Positions 1-7,343 of a stretch of 10,614 nucleotides of DNA are shown here, piece after piece (within the stretch, counting starts at the first letter, position 1; each line of letters starts with the position of its first letter). The notes under the pieces are model-generated. The model ran no database searches and was not told where the DNA came from. It saw only the letters and a program-made list of their open reading frames with translations. The position numbers were made by a program, and so were the translations under genes. Origin of the DNA: Bacteroidota bacterium (lineage in GTDB: Bacteria > Bacteroidota > Bacteroidia > Chitinophagales > Chitinophagaceae); NCBI GenBank assembly GCA_023423835.1, contig JAFAEW010000040.1:1-10614 (forward strand), written 5' to 3'.

Positions 1-2
1 AT

Positions 3-893
3 TCTGTATTTATCGGTATTTTACCATCTACTTTCCCTAATGTAAGAACCAATGTTGTAATACCTGAAGGAGTACAAATCTGGCTGCAGGATTATGTATC
101 GCAACAGTTTTCAGGTTCTTTTCAACCAAACGGGAAGGAATTGCTCTGGATGATCAACGCAATCAGGATAGGTAAGGATTCTTCTGCAAGGGGCGCGGTT
201 TCCTTTACTAAATTAATGGCGGAAATTTATACCGGCACTAAAGGTGCCTATCAACTGCAAAATACCTTTGATACCACCATTACTTCAGCCGAACTCACGA
301 CTGACTTTGGTGAGAGCCTAACCATCGCAATTATTGCACTATATAATAATTCAGTTAAACCAAACCGCAAGGTAAGACAGAATCTGAATAAGCGGGTAAG
401 TCAATCAGCCTTAATGGAAGCGGCGGATGCATCAGAGGACTTCAAAATCCTTGCAGACAGTATTTATCCCACCGGCGTCTTTGTTACATTCAATGAGTTT
501 GTGAATAATTCGCCTTCGATTGGGAAGTTTTATACAATGGTAGATACCGGCACCAAAGAAGTGCAGGTCTATCAGGTTTATGAGGATAGCACATCCACCT
601 TGCTCGCTGACCTCTGGGGAATTTGTGTAAACAATGAATTATACCGCTACAAAAATGGTCAGCTTTATGCCATTGAAAAAGAAGGCGAGGGATTTACCTT
701 ATCAAAATACATAGATTTCCGCCGCAGGAAAAACCAGGCTTTTTTCTGGCGCCGCTACATCGGCGAACGGCAGGGAGATAATAATCCATTTAATGATGCA
801 CATATTTACAGAACCTCAATTAACGGCAGTCCCGATATAAAAATTGAAGCTGCTTTAATAGACATGACCACCGGCGAGATTAGTTCTTATTGA
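3..893 (+). CDS. Hypothetical protein, 5' end outside window
   Basis: I do not recognise this family. The frame is open from base 3 without a stop, so at least 297 residues are present and the real start lies left of the window. The first in-frame start-like codon, TTG at 141, is unlikely to be the real start: codons 3-140 read as normal protein (FIGILPSTFPNVRTNVVIP) and are conserved in a decayed paralogue near 2441-2560, so they are coding. No signal peptide, membrane segment or catalytic motif is visible in the part present. The protein is mixed charged and polar, with a basic patch (DFRRRKNQAFFWRRY) about 55 residues before the end, and looks soluble. It ends TGA 24 bp before a secreted T9SS protein on the same strand, so the two may be co-transcribed. 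The function is unknown. That it is coding is well supported, including by the paralogue. Confidence 0.8.
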   Translation, partial: SVFIGILPSTFPNVRTNVVIPEGVQIWLQDYVSQQFSGSFQPNGKELLWMINAIRIGKDSSARGAVSFTKLMAEIYTGTKGAYQLQNTFDTTITSAELTTDFGESLTIAIIALYNNSVKPNRKVRQNLNKRVSQSALMEAADASEDFKILADSIYPTGVFVTFNEFVNNSPSIGKFYTMVDTGTKEVQVYQVYEDSTSTLLADLWGICVNNELYRYKNGQLYAIEKEGEGFTLSKYIDFRRRKNQAFFWRRYIGERQGDNNPFNDAHIYRTSINGSPDIKIEAALIDMTTGEISSY

Positions 894-917
894 CCTTTAA
901 AAATTAAAACTAAAACC

Positions 918-1364
918 ATGAAAAAGATTCTGTTTTGCATTTGTTTGTTCGTTTTTGACTTGACTTTCAGTTCAAATCTCCGGGCACAAACCTTACCCTT
1001 CGGTTCCTGCGGTATCGTATATACTTATGATGCAGCAGGCAACAGAACCAACCGGCAATACGTCTGCAACAACTTTACCGGACCAAAAGAAAGCGCAAGC
1101 GAAATGGCTGCTGCCGGCGACATCATACAGGTAGATGTTCTATATCCTAACCCTACTACCGGTTATTTTACGGTAAAGCTGTTTAACCCGCTTAAAAAAG
1201 CAACAGTAACAATTACGGATATGGCGGGGCGGATTGTCTTAAAAAAAGCCGAAAGCGGGAATATTTTGAACTATGACCTGTCGCGCCAGCCTTCAGGAGA
1301 ATACCATTTGATGATAAACGATGGGGAACATTCGGTATCGATGAAGATTATTAAGAGTAAATAG
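918..1364 (+). CDS. Small secreted protein: one RHS/YD-like motif plus T9SS sorting domain
   Basis: This 148-residue protein has three visible parts. Residues 1-24 form a signal peptide (K2 K3, hydrophobic core, likely cut near LRAQ-TLPF). Residues 35-46, YTYDAAGNRTNR, match the core of RHS/YD repeats (YxYDxxGNRxxR), but only one copy is present. Residues about 74-148 form a type IX secretion C-terminal sorting domain (type A), with YPNPTTG at 76-82, a DMAGR turn at 101-105, SGEYHL at 126-131 and a Lys-rich end. In known T9SS cargo this domain directs passage across the outer membrane and is then cleaved; export and surface attachment or release are therefore expected. The mature cargo between signal and sorting domain is only about 50 residues, with C31 and C50 possibly forming a disulfide. 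The ATG at 918 follows an A-rich leader without Shine-Dalgarno, as usual in Bacteroidota. It may be a stub of a larger YD-repeat protein; its role is unknown. Confidence 0.88.
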   Translation: MKKILFCICLFVFDLTFSSNLRAQTLPFGSCGIVYTYDAAGNRTNRQYVCNNFTGPKESASEMAAAGDIIQVDVLYPNPTTGYFTVKLFNPLKKATVTITDMAGRIVLKKAESGNILNYDLSRQPSGEYHLMINDGEHSVSMKIIKSK

Positions 1365-1455
1365 GATTTTTATAATTGTTTTCCTGTCACAGCCGGAATG
1401 CATTGTAGAGATAGTTACGGTTAACGTTAATATGAAACCGGAGTTTATTAATAAA

Positions 1456-2412
1456 TCACCCTTGCTTGCCACCGGAAGCAATGACCTTTTTGATGAAGGA
1501 TTCTGATACACCGGCAAGCCGCGCTATTTCTTCCGGAGTAAACCGGCCCGATTTCACGAGATTGCGAACTATTTCTTCTCTTCCCTTTTCGATGCCTTTT
1601 TCAACTCCTTGTTCGATTCCCCTTTGGATTCCCTTTTGGATCCCTTCCTGAATTCCTTCTTTTCTTCCTTTTTCGATATATAACTCCAACGTATTCATAA
1701 CATCTTTTTTGAGTGGTTGCGGTAACGAATTTAATATATTTTCTTCAATTTTTCCCCTGCTATAGAGATAGATGATAAAGCCTTTCTGCAGTCCTCCCGG
1801 CCCTTCTGCCGCTAATAACAATAATTGCACCGCATTTTGTCCGATCCATTCTTTCTCGTGGCTGTGTTTCAGTGCTAAAAAGGAGGCTGCAAGAAACTTA
1901 TTGTTGAGGGTTTCTATATCTGAATCACTTAATACTCCCAGATCATTGTAAACAAATTCAAAGCCGGGAATGAATTTGTCCCAGCTTGCATCAACGTTTT
2001 CGAAAAGGTCTTTCAAAGTGCGATATTGCCACCGCGATTTGCCATGATAGATCAAAACCGGGATTATGAGGGATAAAGGTTCTTTGTTTTGAATTTGTTT
2101 TTGCAAGCCTGAAAATATGTAACTGCCGATTTGAACGGGAGTATATTTGTCAGGACGACTTTTATGCTCTATCAGCAGGCTGACTTTTACACCAGCTTTA
2201 CCATCCTTCAGTTTACATGAATAAACAATATCTGAAATTGATTTCCTTAATTCCTCTGATAAATAGGAATCAGGCAACTGTTCAAGGGACGAAAGATCGA
2301 GCCGGTCTCTTACAAAGGCGGGTAGATAACTCTGAAAATAGGCCACTGCTATTTCTTTATCAGAAAGGATACTTCTGATAAAATCGTCATGAGAGGGAAC
2401 CTTTTCATTCAT
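1456..2412 (-). CDS. Rpn-family PD-(D/E)XK nuclease / putative transposase
   Basis: This 318-residue protein begins HDDFIRSILSD, then a YLPAFV segment, and carries the nuclease core typical of the RpnA-like / 'PD-(D/E)XK nuclease family transposase' group. The catalytic aspartate is D61 in SDIVY, and E82 and K84 lie in LLIEHKS, with the usual 21-residue spacing between D and E. Family members in Escherichia coli (RpnA-E) are Ca2+-stimulated DNA endonucleases that promote RecA-independent recombination. Activity here is inferred from intact residues. Residues 247-278 are a run of four-residue units (G-I-Q/E-x), probably a charged helical linker. Residues 291-310 (FTPEEIARLAGVSESFIKKV) look like the short helix-turn-helix that commonly ends this family. 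The ATG at 2412 begins MNEKVPSHDD, the expected N-terminus. It is convergent with the T9SS gene, and a decayed gene copy lies just upstream. It is full length with no frameshift. Confidence 0.88.
   Translation of the reverse strand: MNEKVPSHDDFIRSILSDKEIAVAYFQSYLPAFVRDRLDLSSLEQLPDSYLSEELRKSISDIVYSCKLKDGKAGVKVSLLIEHKSRPDKYTPVQIGSYIFSGLQKQIQNKEPLSLIIPVLIYHGKSRWQYRTLKDLFENVDASWDKFIPGFEFVYNDLGVLSDSDIETLNNKFLAASFLALKHSHEKEWIGQNAVQLLLLAAEGPGGLQKGFIIYLYSRGKIEENILNSLPQPLKKDVMNTLELYIEKGRKEGIQEGIQKGIQRGIEQGVEKGIEKGREEIVRNLVKSGRFTPEEIARLAGVSESFIKKVIASGGKQG
1579..1674 (-). repeat. 12-nt tandem repeats inside the Rpn gene
   Basis: This is a degenerate array with a 12-base period on the coding minus strand. 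It encodes consecutive G-[IVR]-[QE]-x units (GRKE, GIQE, GIQK, GIQR, GIEQ, GVEK, GIEK, GREE) at residues 249-280 of the Rpn protein. Such copy-number-variable arrays are common before the C-terminal helix-turn-helix in this family. Because the unit is a multiple of three, slippage would change linker length without breaking the frame. Confidence 0.75.
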
Positions 2413-2432
2413 ATAGTAAAAATAATCACCTA

Positions 2433-2612
2433 AGACAGCTCATCGAAATTTTAATATCTGCTTTTCCCGATGCCAAAACAAATGTAGTAAGACCATGAAA
2501 GGATTAGAAACATGAATGCAGGATTATATATCACAACGGTTCGGAAATTCTTCTCAACCAACTGATCAGTGCCCTCAGAGACAAAGATTTTTGAACCAGG
2601 GTGCCGTTTATC
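2433..2612 (+). pseudogene. Decayed partial copy of the hypothetical gene at 3-893
   Basis: By eye, 2516-2560 matches 84-128 at about 35 of 45 bases. In the homologous frame it reads MQDYISQRFGNSSQP against LQDYVSQQFSGSFQP. Just upstream, 2439-2495 reads LIEILISAFPDAKTNVVRP followed by TGA, against FIGILPSTFPNVRTNVVIP in the intact gene (11 of 19 residues identical). Further on, QLISALRDKDF followed by TGA matches WMINAIRIGKD. The copy has stops and frameshifts and has lost bases around 2560, so it cannot make the protein. Similarity fades after about 2612, and only the part equal to roughly codons 1-70 of the visible intact gene remains. The 3' end is missing before dnaE begins. The left boundary is uncertain because the intact gene is cut by the window edge. 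A minus-strand open frame across this segment is only a shadow. Confidence 0.75.
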
Positions 2613-2679
2613 TTTGATGAAACCTCCGAACTCAAGGGAAATTGTTATCATTTTTTAGGTTGGTTTTGATCGGAACGTT

Positions 2680-5600
2680 TTATCCATTCACAGCTACATT
2701 CACTTCAATTTGCGGCCGTTCAATTAAAAAATCAGCCATTTCATCATTCATTGTAAATCCTTTCTCTAAGCTGTAGAGCGAAACTTTCGTGTTGTTTTCC
2801 AGATCATGCAAATGAAATTTCAACGACGCTTTCCCTGGATTTTGCCGAATATTATTTTCCATGAATTTTACGAATTCTTCGTTCACCATTCCACCGGTTA
2901 AGTTGAGTTCGAGCTGCTTCGTGAGCAATTGTTTGGCGGTTTCGAGCAAAACAATGGATGTAACCTTAAACTCGTATTGCTCGCCATTGAACCGCTTTTG
3001 AAAATGTCCGGTCACGAGCAGGTTTTTACCGGGATCAAGAAAATCCTTAAAGTGCATATAATCGTTGCTCCACAAGGTTATCTCGGTTTTGCCGGTGAAA
3101 TCTTCAATGCATAAAATGCCGAAGTTTCTTCCGGTTTTTGTAACCCGGTGCTGCGCCTCTGTTACCAGGCCTGCTATCTTAAAATTGCGGTTGCCGGAGG
3201 CAGCGATAAGGGTATTTGAATCTTTGATCTCATTAAACTCGCCAAGTGGAAGAATACCATAATATTTGATCTCAAATTTGAAGTGATCGAGCGGATGCCC
3301 GCTGATAAAAATGCCTGTTACTTCTTTTTCATAGTTCAGCTTTTCCGTCAGCGACCATTCTTCACAGGCAGGAATTTTTGGCGGGTCGATTTCAGGCATC
3401 AGTGCATCGCCAAAAAGGCTGAAAGAGTTCTGGTTTTTGTTGGTCTGGTAAACGTTTCCAAATTTTATAATCCTCTCAATTCCGTTCTGCGTTTCGCCCG
3501 GCGGTGTATAAAAGTACTGCGACCGTTTCAGTTCGGTGAAGCAGTCGAAAGCACCCGAATATACCAGATTTTCGATACTCTTTTTATTTACCGACCGTTG
3601 ATTAATGCGTTTGATGAAATCGAAAATACTTGCATAAGGACCATTGGCGCGTTCTTCAATTATCTTATCGATAGCCGCATCTCCTACGCCTTTTAAACCA
3701 CTGAATCCAAATCGGATCTCGCCTTTTTTATTTACCGCAAATCCTTTGAAGGATTCATTGATATCCGGCCCGAGTACCTTTAGATTCATGCGTTTACATT
3801 CTTCCATGAAAAAGGTAATCTTTTCAATGCTGCCGGCATTATTTAAAACCGCAGCCATATATTCACCGGGATAATGGGCCTTTAAATAGGCGGTTTGATA
3901 AGCAACGATGGCATAACAGGTCGAATGCGATTTGTTGAACGCATATTGTGCAAATGCCTCCCAATCGGTCCATACCTTTTCGAGTATTTCGCGCTTATAA
4001 CCTTTTGACATCGCTCCGTCAATAAACCGGCTTTTCTTTTCATCCAAAGTTTTACGGTCTTTTTTCCCCATCGCTTTTCTCAGGATATCGGCTTCTCCTT
4101 TTGTAAATCCGGCAAGCGACTGGCTCAAAAGCATCACCTGTTCCTGATAAACCGTAATGCCGTAAGTTTCTTCCAGGTATTCCTTCATTTCGGGAATGTC
4201 ATATACTATTTCTTCCCTTCCATGTTTTCTTGCGATGTAATTTGGAATGTATTGAATAGGACCGGGACGATAAAGCGCGTTCATCGCAATCAGATCTTCA
4301 AACTTGTCGGGTTTTAATTCACGAAGATGCTTCTGCATACCCACACTTTCAAACTGGAAAGTGCCGTTGGTTTCGCCTTTTTGATACAACATCAAAGTGG
4401 CTTCATCATCCAGTGGAATGTTATCGAGATCAATCTCCAATCCGTAATTCTGTTTGATCAGATCGAGGGCATTTTTAAGAATAGAAAGCGTTTTTAATCC
4501 CAAAAAGTCCATCTTTATTACTCCCGCTTCTTCAATTACGCTTCCTTCAATTTGGGTAACCCAAAGGTCAGAATCCTTGGCCGTAGAAACAGGAATCAGT
4601 TCGGTAAGATCTGTGGGTGCGATGATGATTCCCGCCGCATGAATGCCGGTATTTCTTACCGAACCTTCCAATTTTTCGGCAGATTGCAATACCTGGCCGC
4701 GAATATCATTTCCGCTGTAAATATCTCTCAGTTTTTTCGCATTTTCTAATTCCTCCGGAGTAAGTTCATCTTCCAGTGGTTTTTCATTTTCCTTTGCTTC
4801 TTTAGCAGTGACCGGAGCCGTTAAAATTCTTTTCAGCGAAGTTCCCGGCCGGTCAGGAACCAATTTTGCCAATGCATTACTTTCCGCAAGTGGAAGATCC
4901 ATCACCCTTGCCACATCCTTAATACTCATCTTCGCAGCCATTGTACCATAGGTAATGATCTGCGCCACCTGATTTTTTCCGTATTTGTCTATCACATATT
5001 CGATCACCCTTTGGCGGCCTTCATCATCAAAATCCGTATCAATATCCGGCATTGATTTCCGGTCGGGATTTAAAAACCTTTCAAACAGAAGACGATATTT
5101 TATCGGATCGATGTTGGTAATTCCAATACAATAGGCAACCACACTGCCTGCCGCCGAACCTCTTCCCGGACCCACAAAAACGCCCATATCTTTTCCCGCC
5201 CGGATGAAATCACTCACGATCAGAAAATAGCCTGCAAAACCCATCGTCTTAATCGTAAACAATTCAAAATCGAGTCGCTCCCTGATTTCCTCTGTTATTT
5301 CACTATACCGTTCCTTTGCTCCCTGATAAGTGAGATGGTGCAGATAATTCCATTGATTGAGGTTATCATCCTCACTCGTTTGAAAGGCCGGAGGAATTGG
5401 AAAGGCGGGAAGCAGAATGTCTTTTTTTAATTGTAAAGGTTCTACTTTATCAACAATTTCATTTGTTGAATCAAGCGCTTGCGGAATGTCGGAAAAAAGC
5501 TTTTCCATTTCATCCGTCGTCTTGAAATAAAACTGGTTATTCGGAAATTTGAAACGCCGGTTTTTCAACTGAAGATCATCATTCACAAAGTCATCAAATC

Positions 5601-6348
5601 CCGGCGTGCTTTGCTTTTCACCGGTATTGATACAAAGCAGAATGTCGTGTGCATTAAAGTCTTCCTCATTGGTGTAGTGGCTGTCATTGGTTGCAATTAC
5701 TTTCACGCCGTATTTTATGGCAAATTGAAGTAAGACCGAATTCACTTTTTCCTGTTCGGGTAATCCGTGCCGTTGAATTTCCACATAATAATCCTCCCCA
5801 AACATATTCAGCCACCAGTTAAATTCTTTTTCTGCCCCGGCCTCATCGCCCGACAAAATCATCTGCGGCACCCAGGCTCCGAGACAACAGGTAGTTGCAA
5901 TCAACCCTTCATGGTATTTTTCAACCAGCTTTTTATCTATACGCGGATATTTACTGTACATTCCTTCGATGAAACCAAGGGATGTAAGCTTGACAAGATT
6001 TTGATATCCCTTTCTATTTTTTGCCAATAAAACCTGGTGATATCTTTTGTCTTTCTGTTCTTTCGAAAAGGTTTTACGATGCATATCTTCCACCACATAA
6101 AACTCGCAGCCTACGATTGGTTTTATTACCGGTTCTAAAATATCCTTTCCTTCCGGCGTTTTCCCGACGACCTTTGTATTTTTCCAAGCCTGTTTTACGA
6201 ATTCAAAAACGCCAAACATATTTCCATGATCAGTAATGGCAAGGGCGGGCATATTATTTTTCGCCGCTTTTTTATACAAACTGCCGATGGAAGCTGCGCC
6301 GTCTAAGAGTGAATATTGGGTATGAACGTGAAGATGGGAAAATTGCAT
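2680..6348 (-). CDS. dnaE: DNA polymerase III subunit alpha
   Basis: This is the replicative polymerase catalytic subunit (DnaE1 type), which acts in the cytoplasmic replisome with the beta clamp. It has 1222 residues, normal for Bacteroidota. The N-terminal PHP domain starts FSHLHVHTQYSLLDG, with H7, H9 and TDHGN at 39-43, followed by CEFY, TTCCLG and ATNDSHY segments. The polymerase palm has the catalytic pair D435 and D437 in PDIDTDF and the third aspartate D614 in KMDFLGLK. A finger/HTH region contains FAQYAFNKSHS. A helix-hairpin-helix lies near 878-900 (FSGLKGVGDAAIDKII), and an OB-fold near 1053-1125 (FKIAGLVTEAQ onward). I start at the ATG at 6348 because MQFSHLHVHT is the usual first segment. 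The reading frame extends to 6426, but that extension (MPLCKLCSL...) looks non-coding and would cover the intergenic region. It appears complete with no intein or frameshift. Confidence 0.97.
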   Translation of the reverse strand: MQFSHLHVHTQYSLLDGAASIGSLYKKAAKNNMPALAITDHGNMFGVFEFVKQAWKNTKVVGKTPEGKDILEPVIKPIVGCEFYVVEDMHRKTFSKEQKDKRYHQVLLAKNRKGYQNLVKLTSLGFIEGMYSKYPRIDKKLVEKYHEGLIATTCCLGAWVPQMILSGDEAGAEKEFNWWLNMFGEDYYVEIQRHGLPEQEKVNSVLLQFAIKYGVKVIATNDSHYTNEEDFNAHDILLCINTGEKQSTPGFDDFVNDDLQLKNRRFKFPNNQFYFKTTDEMEKLFSDIPQALDSTNEIVDKVEPLQLKKDILLPAFPIPPAFQTSEDDNLNQWNYLHHLTYQGAKERYSEITEEIRERLDFELFTIKTMGFAGYFLIVSDFIRAGKDMGVFVGPGRGSAAGSVVAYCIGITNIDPIKYRLLFERFLNPDRKSMPDIDTDFDDEGRQRVIEYVIDKYGKNQVAQIITYGTMAAKMSIKDVARVMDLPLAESNALAKLVPDRPGTSLKRILTAPVTAKEAKENEKPLEDELTPEELENAKKLRDIYSGNDIRGQVLQSAEKLEGSVRNTGIHAAGIIIAPTDLTELIPVSTAKDSDLWVTQIEGSVIEEAGVIKMDFLGLKTLSILKNALDLIKQNYGLEIDLDNIPLDDEATLMLYQKGETNGTFQFESVGMQKHLRELKPDKFEDLIAMNALYRPGPIQYIPNYIARKHGREEIVYDIPEMKEYLEETYGITVYQEQVMLLSQSLAGFTKGEADILRKAMGKKDRKTLDEKKSRFIDGAMSKGYKREILEKVWTDWEAFAQYAFNKSHSTCYAIVAYQTAYLKAHYPGEYMAAVLNNAGSIEKITFFMEECKRMNLKVLGPDINESFKGFAVNKKGEIRFGFSGLKGVGDAAIDKIIEERANGPYASIFDFIKRINQRSVNKKSIENLVYSGAFDCFTELKRSQYFYTPPGETQNGIERIIKFGNVYQTNKNQNSFSLFGDALMPEIDPPKIPACEEWSLTEKLNYEKEVTGIFISGHPLDHFKFEIKYYGILPLGEFNEIKDSNTLIAASGNRNFKIAGLVTEAQHRVTKTGRNFGILCIEDFTGKTEITLWSNDYMHFKDFLDPGKNLLVTGHFQKRFNGEQYEFKVTSIVLLETAKQLLTKQLELNLTGGMVNEEFVKFMENNIRQNPGKASLKFHLHDLENNTKVSLYSLEKGFTMNDEMADFLIERPQIEVNVAVNG

Positions 6349-6392
6349 GCAGCAAATTTCGCTATTTTTCCCCGCAAAGCCATGCAAAAAAG

Positions 6393-6441
6393 TTATACAC
6401 AATGAACATAATTTGCACAGAGGCAATAAAATTTATCCACC
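6393..6441 (+). promoter_or_regulatory. Pair of DnaA-box-like sites upstream of dnaE
   Basis: TTATACACA at 6393-6401 matches the DnaA-box consensus TTATNCACA exactly. TTATCCACC at 6433-6441 matches the strong box TTATCCACA at 8 of 9 positions. Both lie in the same orientation with starts 40 bp apart, in the 136-bp AT-rich gap between divergent dnaE and the NlpC/P60 lipoprotein gene. Plausible roles are DnaA control of dnaE transcription or a DnaA-binding locus. Binding is inferred from sequence only, and two sites are too few to call a replication origin. Confidence 0.45.
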
Positions 6442-6484
6442 TGCGTTGGAAATAAAAGCATTGCGATCTATATTGCACCTGCCC

Positions 6485-7156
6485 ATGAAGAAAATTTGGT
6501 ATCTATATCTATTTGCTTCCTTTGGTTTTATGAGTTGCGCCAGTTTTAGAAACCTAGCTTCTCAAAGTTCCGCAACCGCAAAACCGGCACCACAAAAAAA
6601 GCAATTAAACTTTTTGGATGAATTGAGCGTTGTTCCGGGAAACAACCGCACCATTCTGGCAGAACCTTCCATTAAATCTTCCGACAGGAAAACTAGGATA
6701 ATTGCAACTCCAACTTACGACGTTTCCAATTTTAATGTGATTCAGTTGAAATACGGATTGTTGCTTGATGTTCCGTTTGAAGATCTTAACAATGTCAACC
6801 TTCTCAAAAATATTGAATATTGGTGGGGAACGAAATATTGCCTTGGTGGCACCACAGAGAATTGTATCGATTGTTCTGCTTTTACAATGACGATTGAAAG
6901 GGAGGTTTTTTCAAAGGAAATCCCGAGAACGGCCGCCGAACAATTCAACCAATCAAAAAAGATCAACCGCGACGAGCTGAAGGCGGGTGATCTTGTTTTT
7001 TTTACCACCGCCCGCCACCGCGTTTCTCATGTAGGTGTCTATATTGCCAATAACAAATTTGTACATGCATCAGTCACCAATGGTGTAATGATCAGTGATC
7101 TTGATGAAAATTACTGGAAGCAAAGGTTTGTAGGCTGCGGAAGAATAGAAAATTAG
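6485..7156 (+). CDS. NlpC/P60 family lipoprotein, probable peptidoglycan endopeptidase
   Basis: This 223-residue protein probably cuts stem peptides in the cell wall. It begins MKKIWYLYLFASFGFMSC, a lipoprotein signal with likely lipidated C18, so it should be anchored in the periplasm or outer membrane. A low-complexity Ser/Ala/Lys linker follows (about 19-45). The NlpC/P60 domain covers about 100-223. The catalytic cysteine is C130 in CIDCSAF, the catalytic histidine H182 in SHVGVYI, and the third polar residue H194 in FVHAS; GTKYCLGG and LKAGDLVFF are further family landmarks. I chose the ATG at 6485 because it gives the lipoprotein signal. The frame is open back to 6347 but that part has no signal-peptide character and overlaps the dnaE start. 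It is divergent from dnaE, and a strong terminator lies 24 bp after its TAG stop. The exact bond cut is not determined. Confidence 0.92.
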   Translation: MKKIWYLYLFASFGFMSCASFRNLASQSSATAKPAPQKKQLNFLDELSVVPGNNRTILAEPSIKSSDRKTRIIATPTYDVSNFNVIQLKYGLLLDVPFEDLNNVNLLKNIEYWWGTKYCLGGTTENCIDCSAFTMTIEREVFSKEIPRTAAEQFNQSKKINRDELKAGDLVFFTTARHRVSHVGVYIANNKFVHASVTNGVMISDLDENYWKQRFVGCGRIEN

Positions 7157-7180
7157 GCTTTTCCTGGTCTTATAGAAAAT

Positions 7181-7212
7181 AAAAAAAACCATCGGTCTGA
7201 TGGCTTTTTTTT
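7181..7212. terminator. Bidirectional intrinsic terminator
   Basis: Eight A (7181-7188), stem CCATC (7189-7193), loop GGTCT, stem GATGG (7199-7203), one unpaired C, and eight T (7205-7212). The arrangement is symmetrical, so a U-tract follows the hairpin in both directions. It can end the NlpC/P60 transcript on the plus strand and the tRNA transcript on the minus strand, whose mature 3' end is only 2 bases away. Confidence 0.85.
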
Positions 7213-7213
7213 G

Positions 7214-7285
<72 letters not shown>

Positions 7286-7297
7286 ATTTCGAGACTG

Positions 7298-7305
7298 CAA
7301 ATATA
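7298..7305 (-). promoter_or_regulatory. Promoter -7 element of tRNA-fMet
   Basis: TATATTTG on the minus strand matches the Bacteroidota -7 consensus TAnnTTTG exactly and lies 12 bases upstream of the tRNA 5' end, so transcription should start a few bases before the mature tRNA. A T-rich run about 20 bases further upstream (near 7322-7328) may serve as the -33 element but is not a clear TTTG. Confidence 0.6.
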
Positions 7306-7343
7306 GAGACAGCGGTTGAGATAAAAAACTTTTTTGCGAAATT

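Noticed and set aside
141..893. TTG at 141 as the start of the left-edge gene
   Set aside because: The frame is open from base 3 and the upstream codons are conserved in the decayed paralogue near 2439-2560, so the gene begins outside the window.
1365..1455. Terminator between the convergent T9SS and Rpn genes
   Set aside because: Only a 10-bp palindrome (TTAACGTTAA near 1420-1430) without stem-loop or T-run was found.
2451..2651. 66-residue minus-strand frame
   Set aside because: It lies over the decayed paralogue on the plus strand and has no recognisable features.
3283..3696. Plus-strand frames inside dnaE, the longest 137 residues
   Set aside because: All are antisense shadows of a complete, conserved dnaE.
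6349..6426. N-terminal extension of dnaE to an ATG at 6426
   Set aside because: The extra residues resemble no DnaE N-terminus and cover the divergent intergenic region; MQFSHLHVHT at 6348 is the normal start.
6347..6484. N-terminal extension of the NlpC/P60 protein to 6347
   Set aside because: It would bury the lipoprotein signal 46 residues inside and overlap the dnaE start; the ATG at 6485 is far better.
6349..6484. Chromosomal replication origin
   Set aside because: There are only two DnaA-like boxes, no clear repeat-rich unwinding element, and no dnaA or other typical origin genes; kept only as possible DnaA sites.
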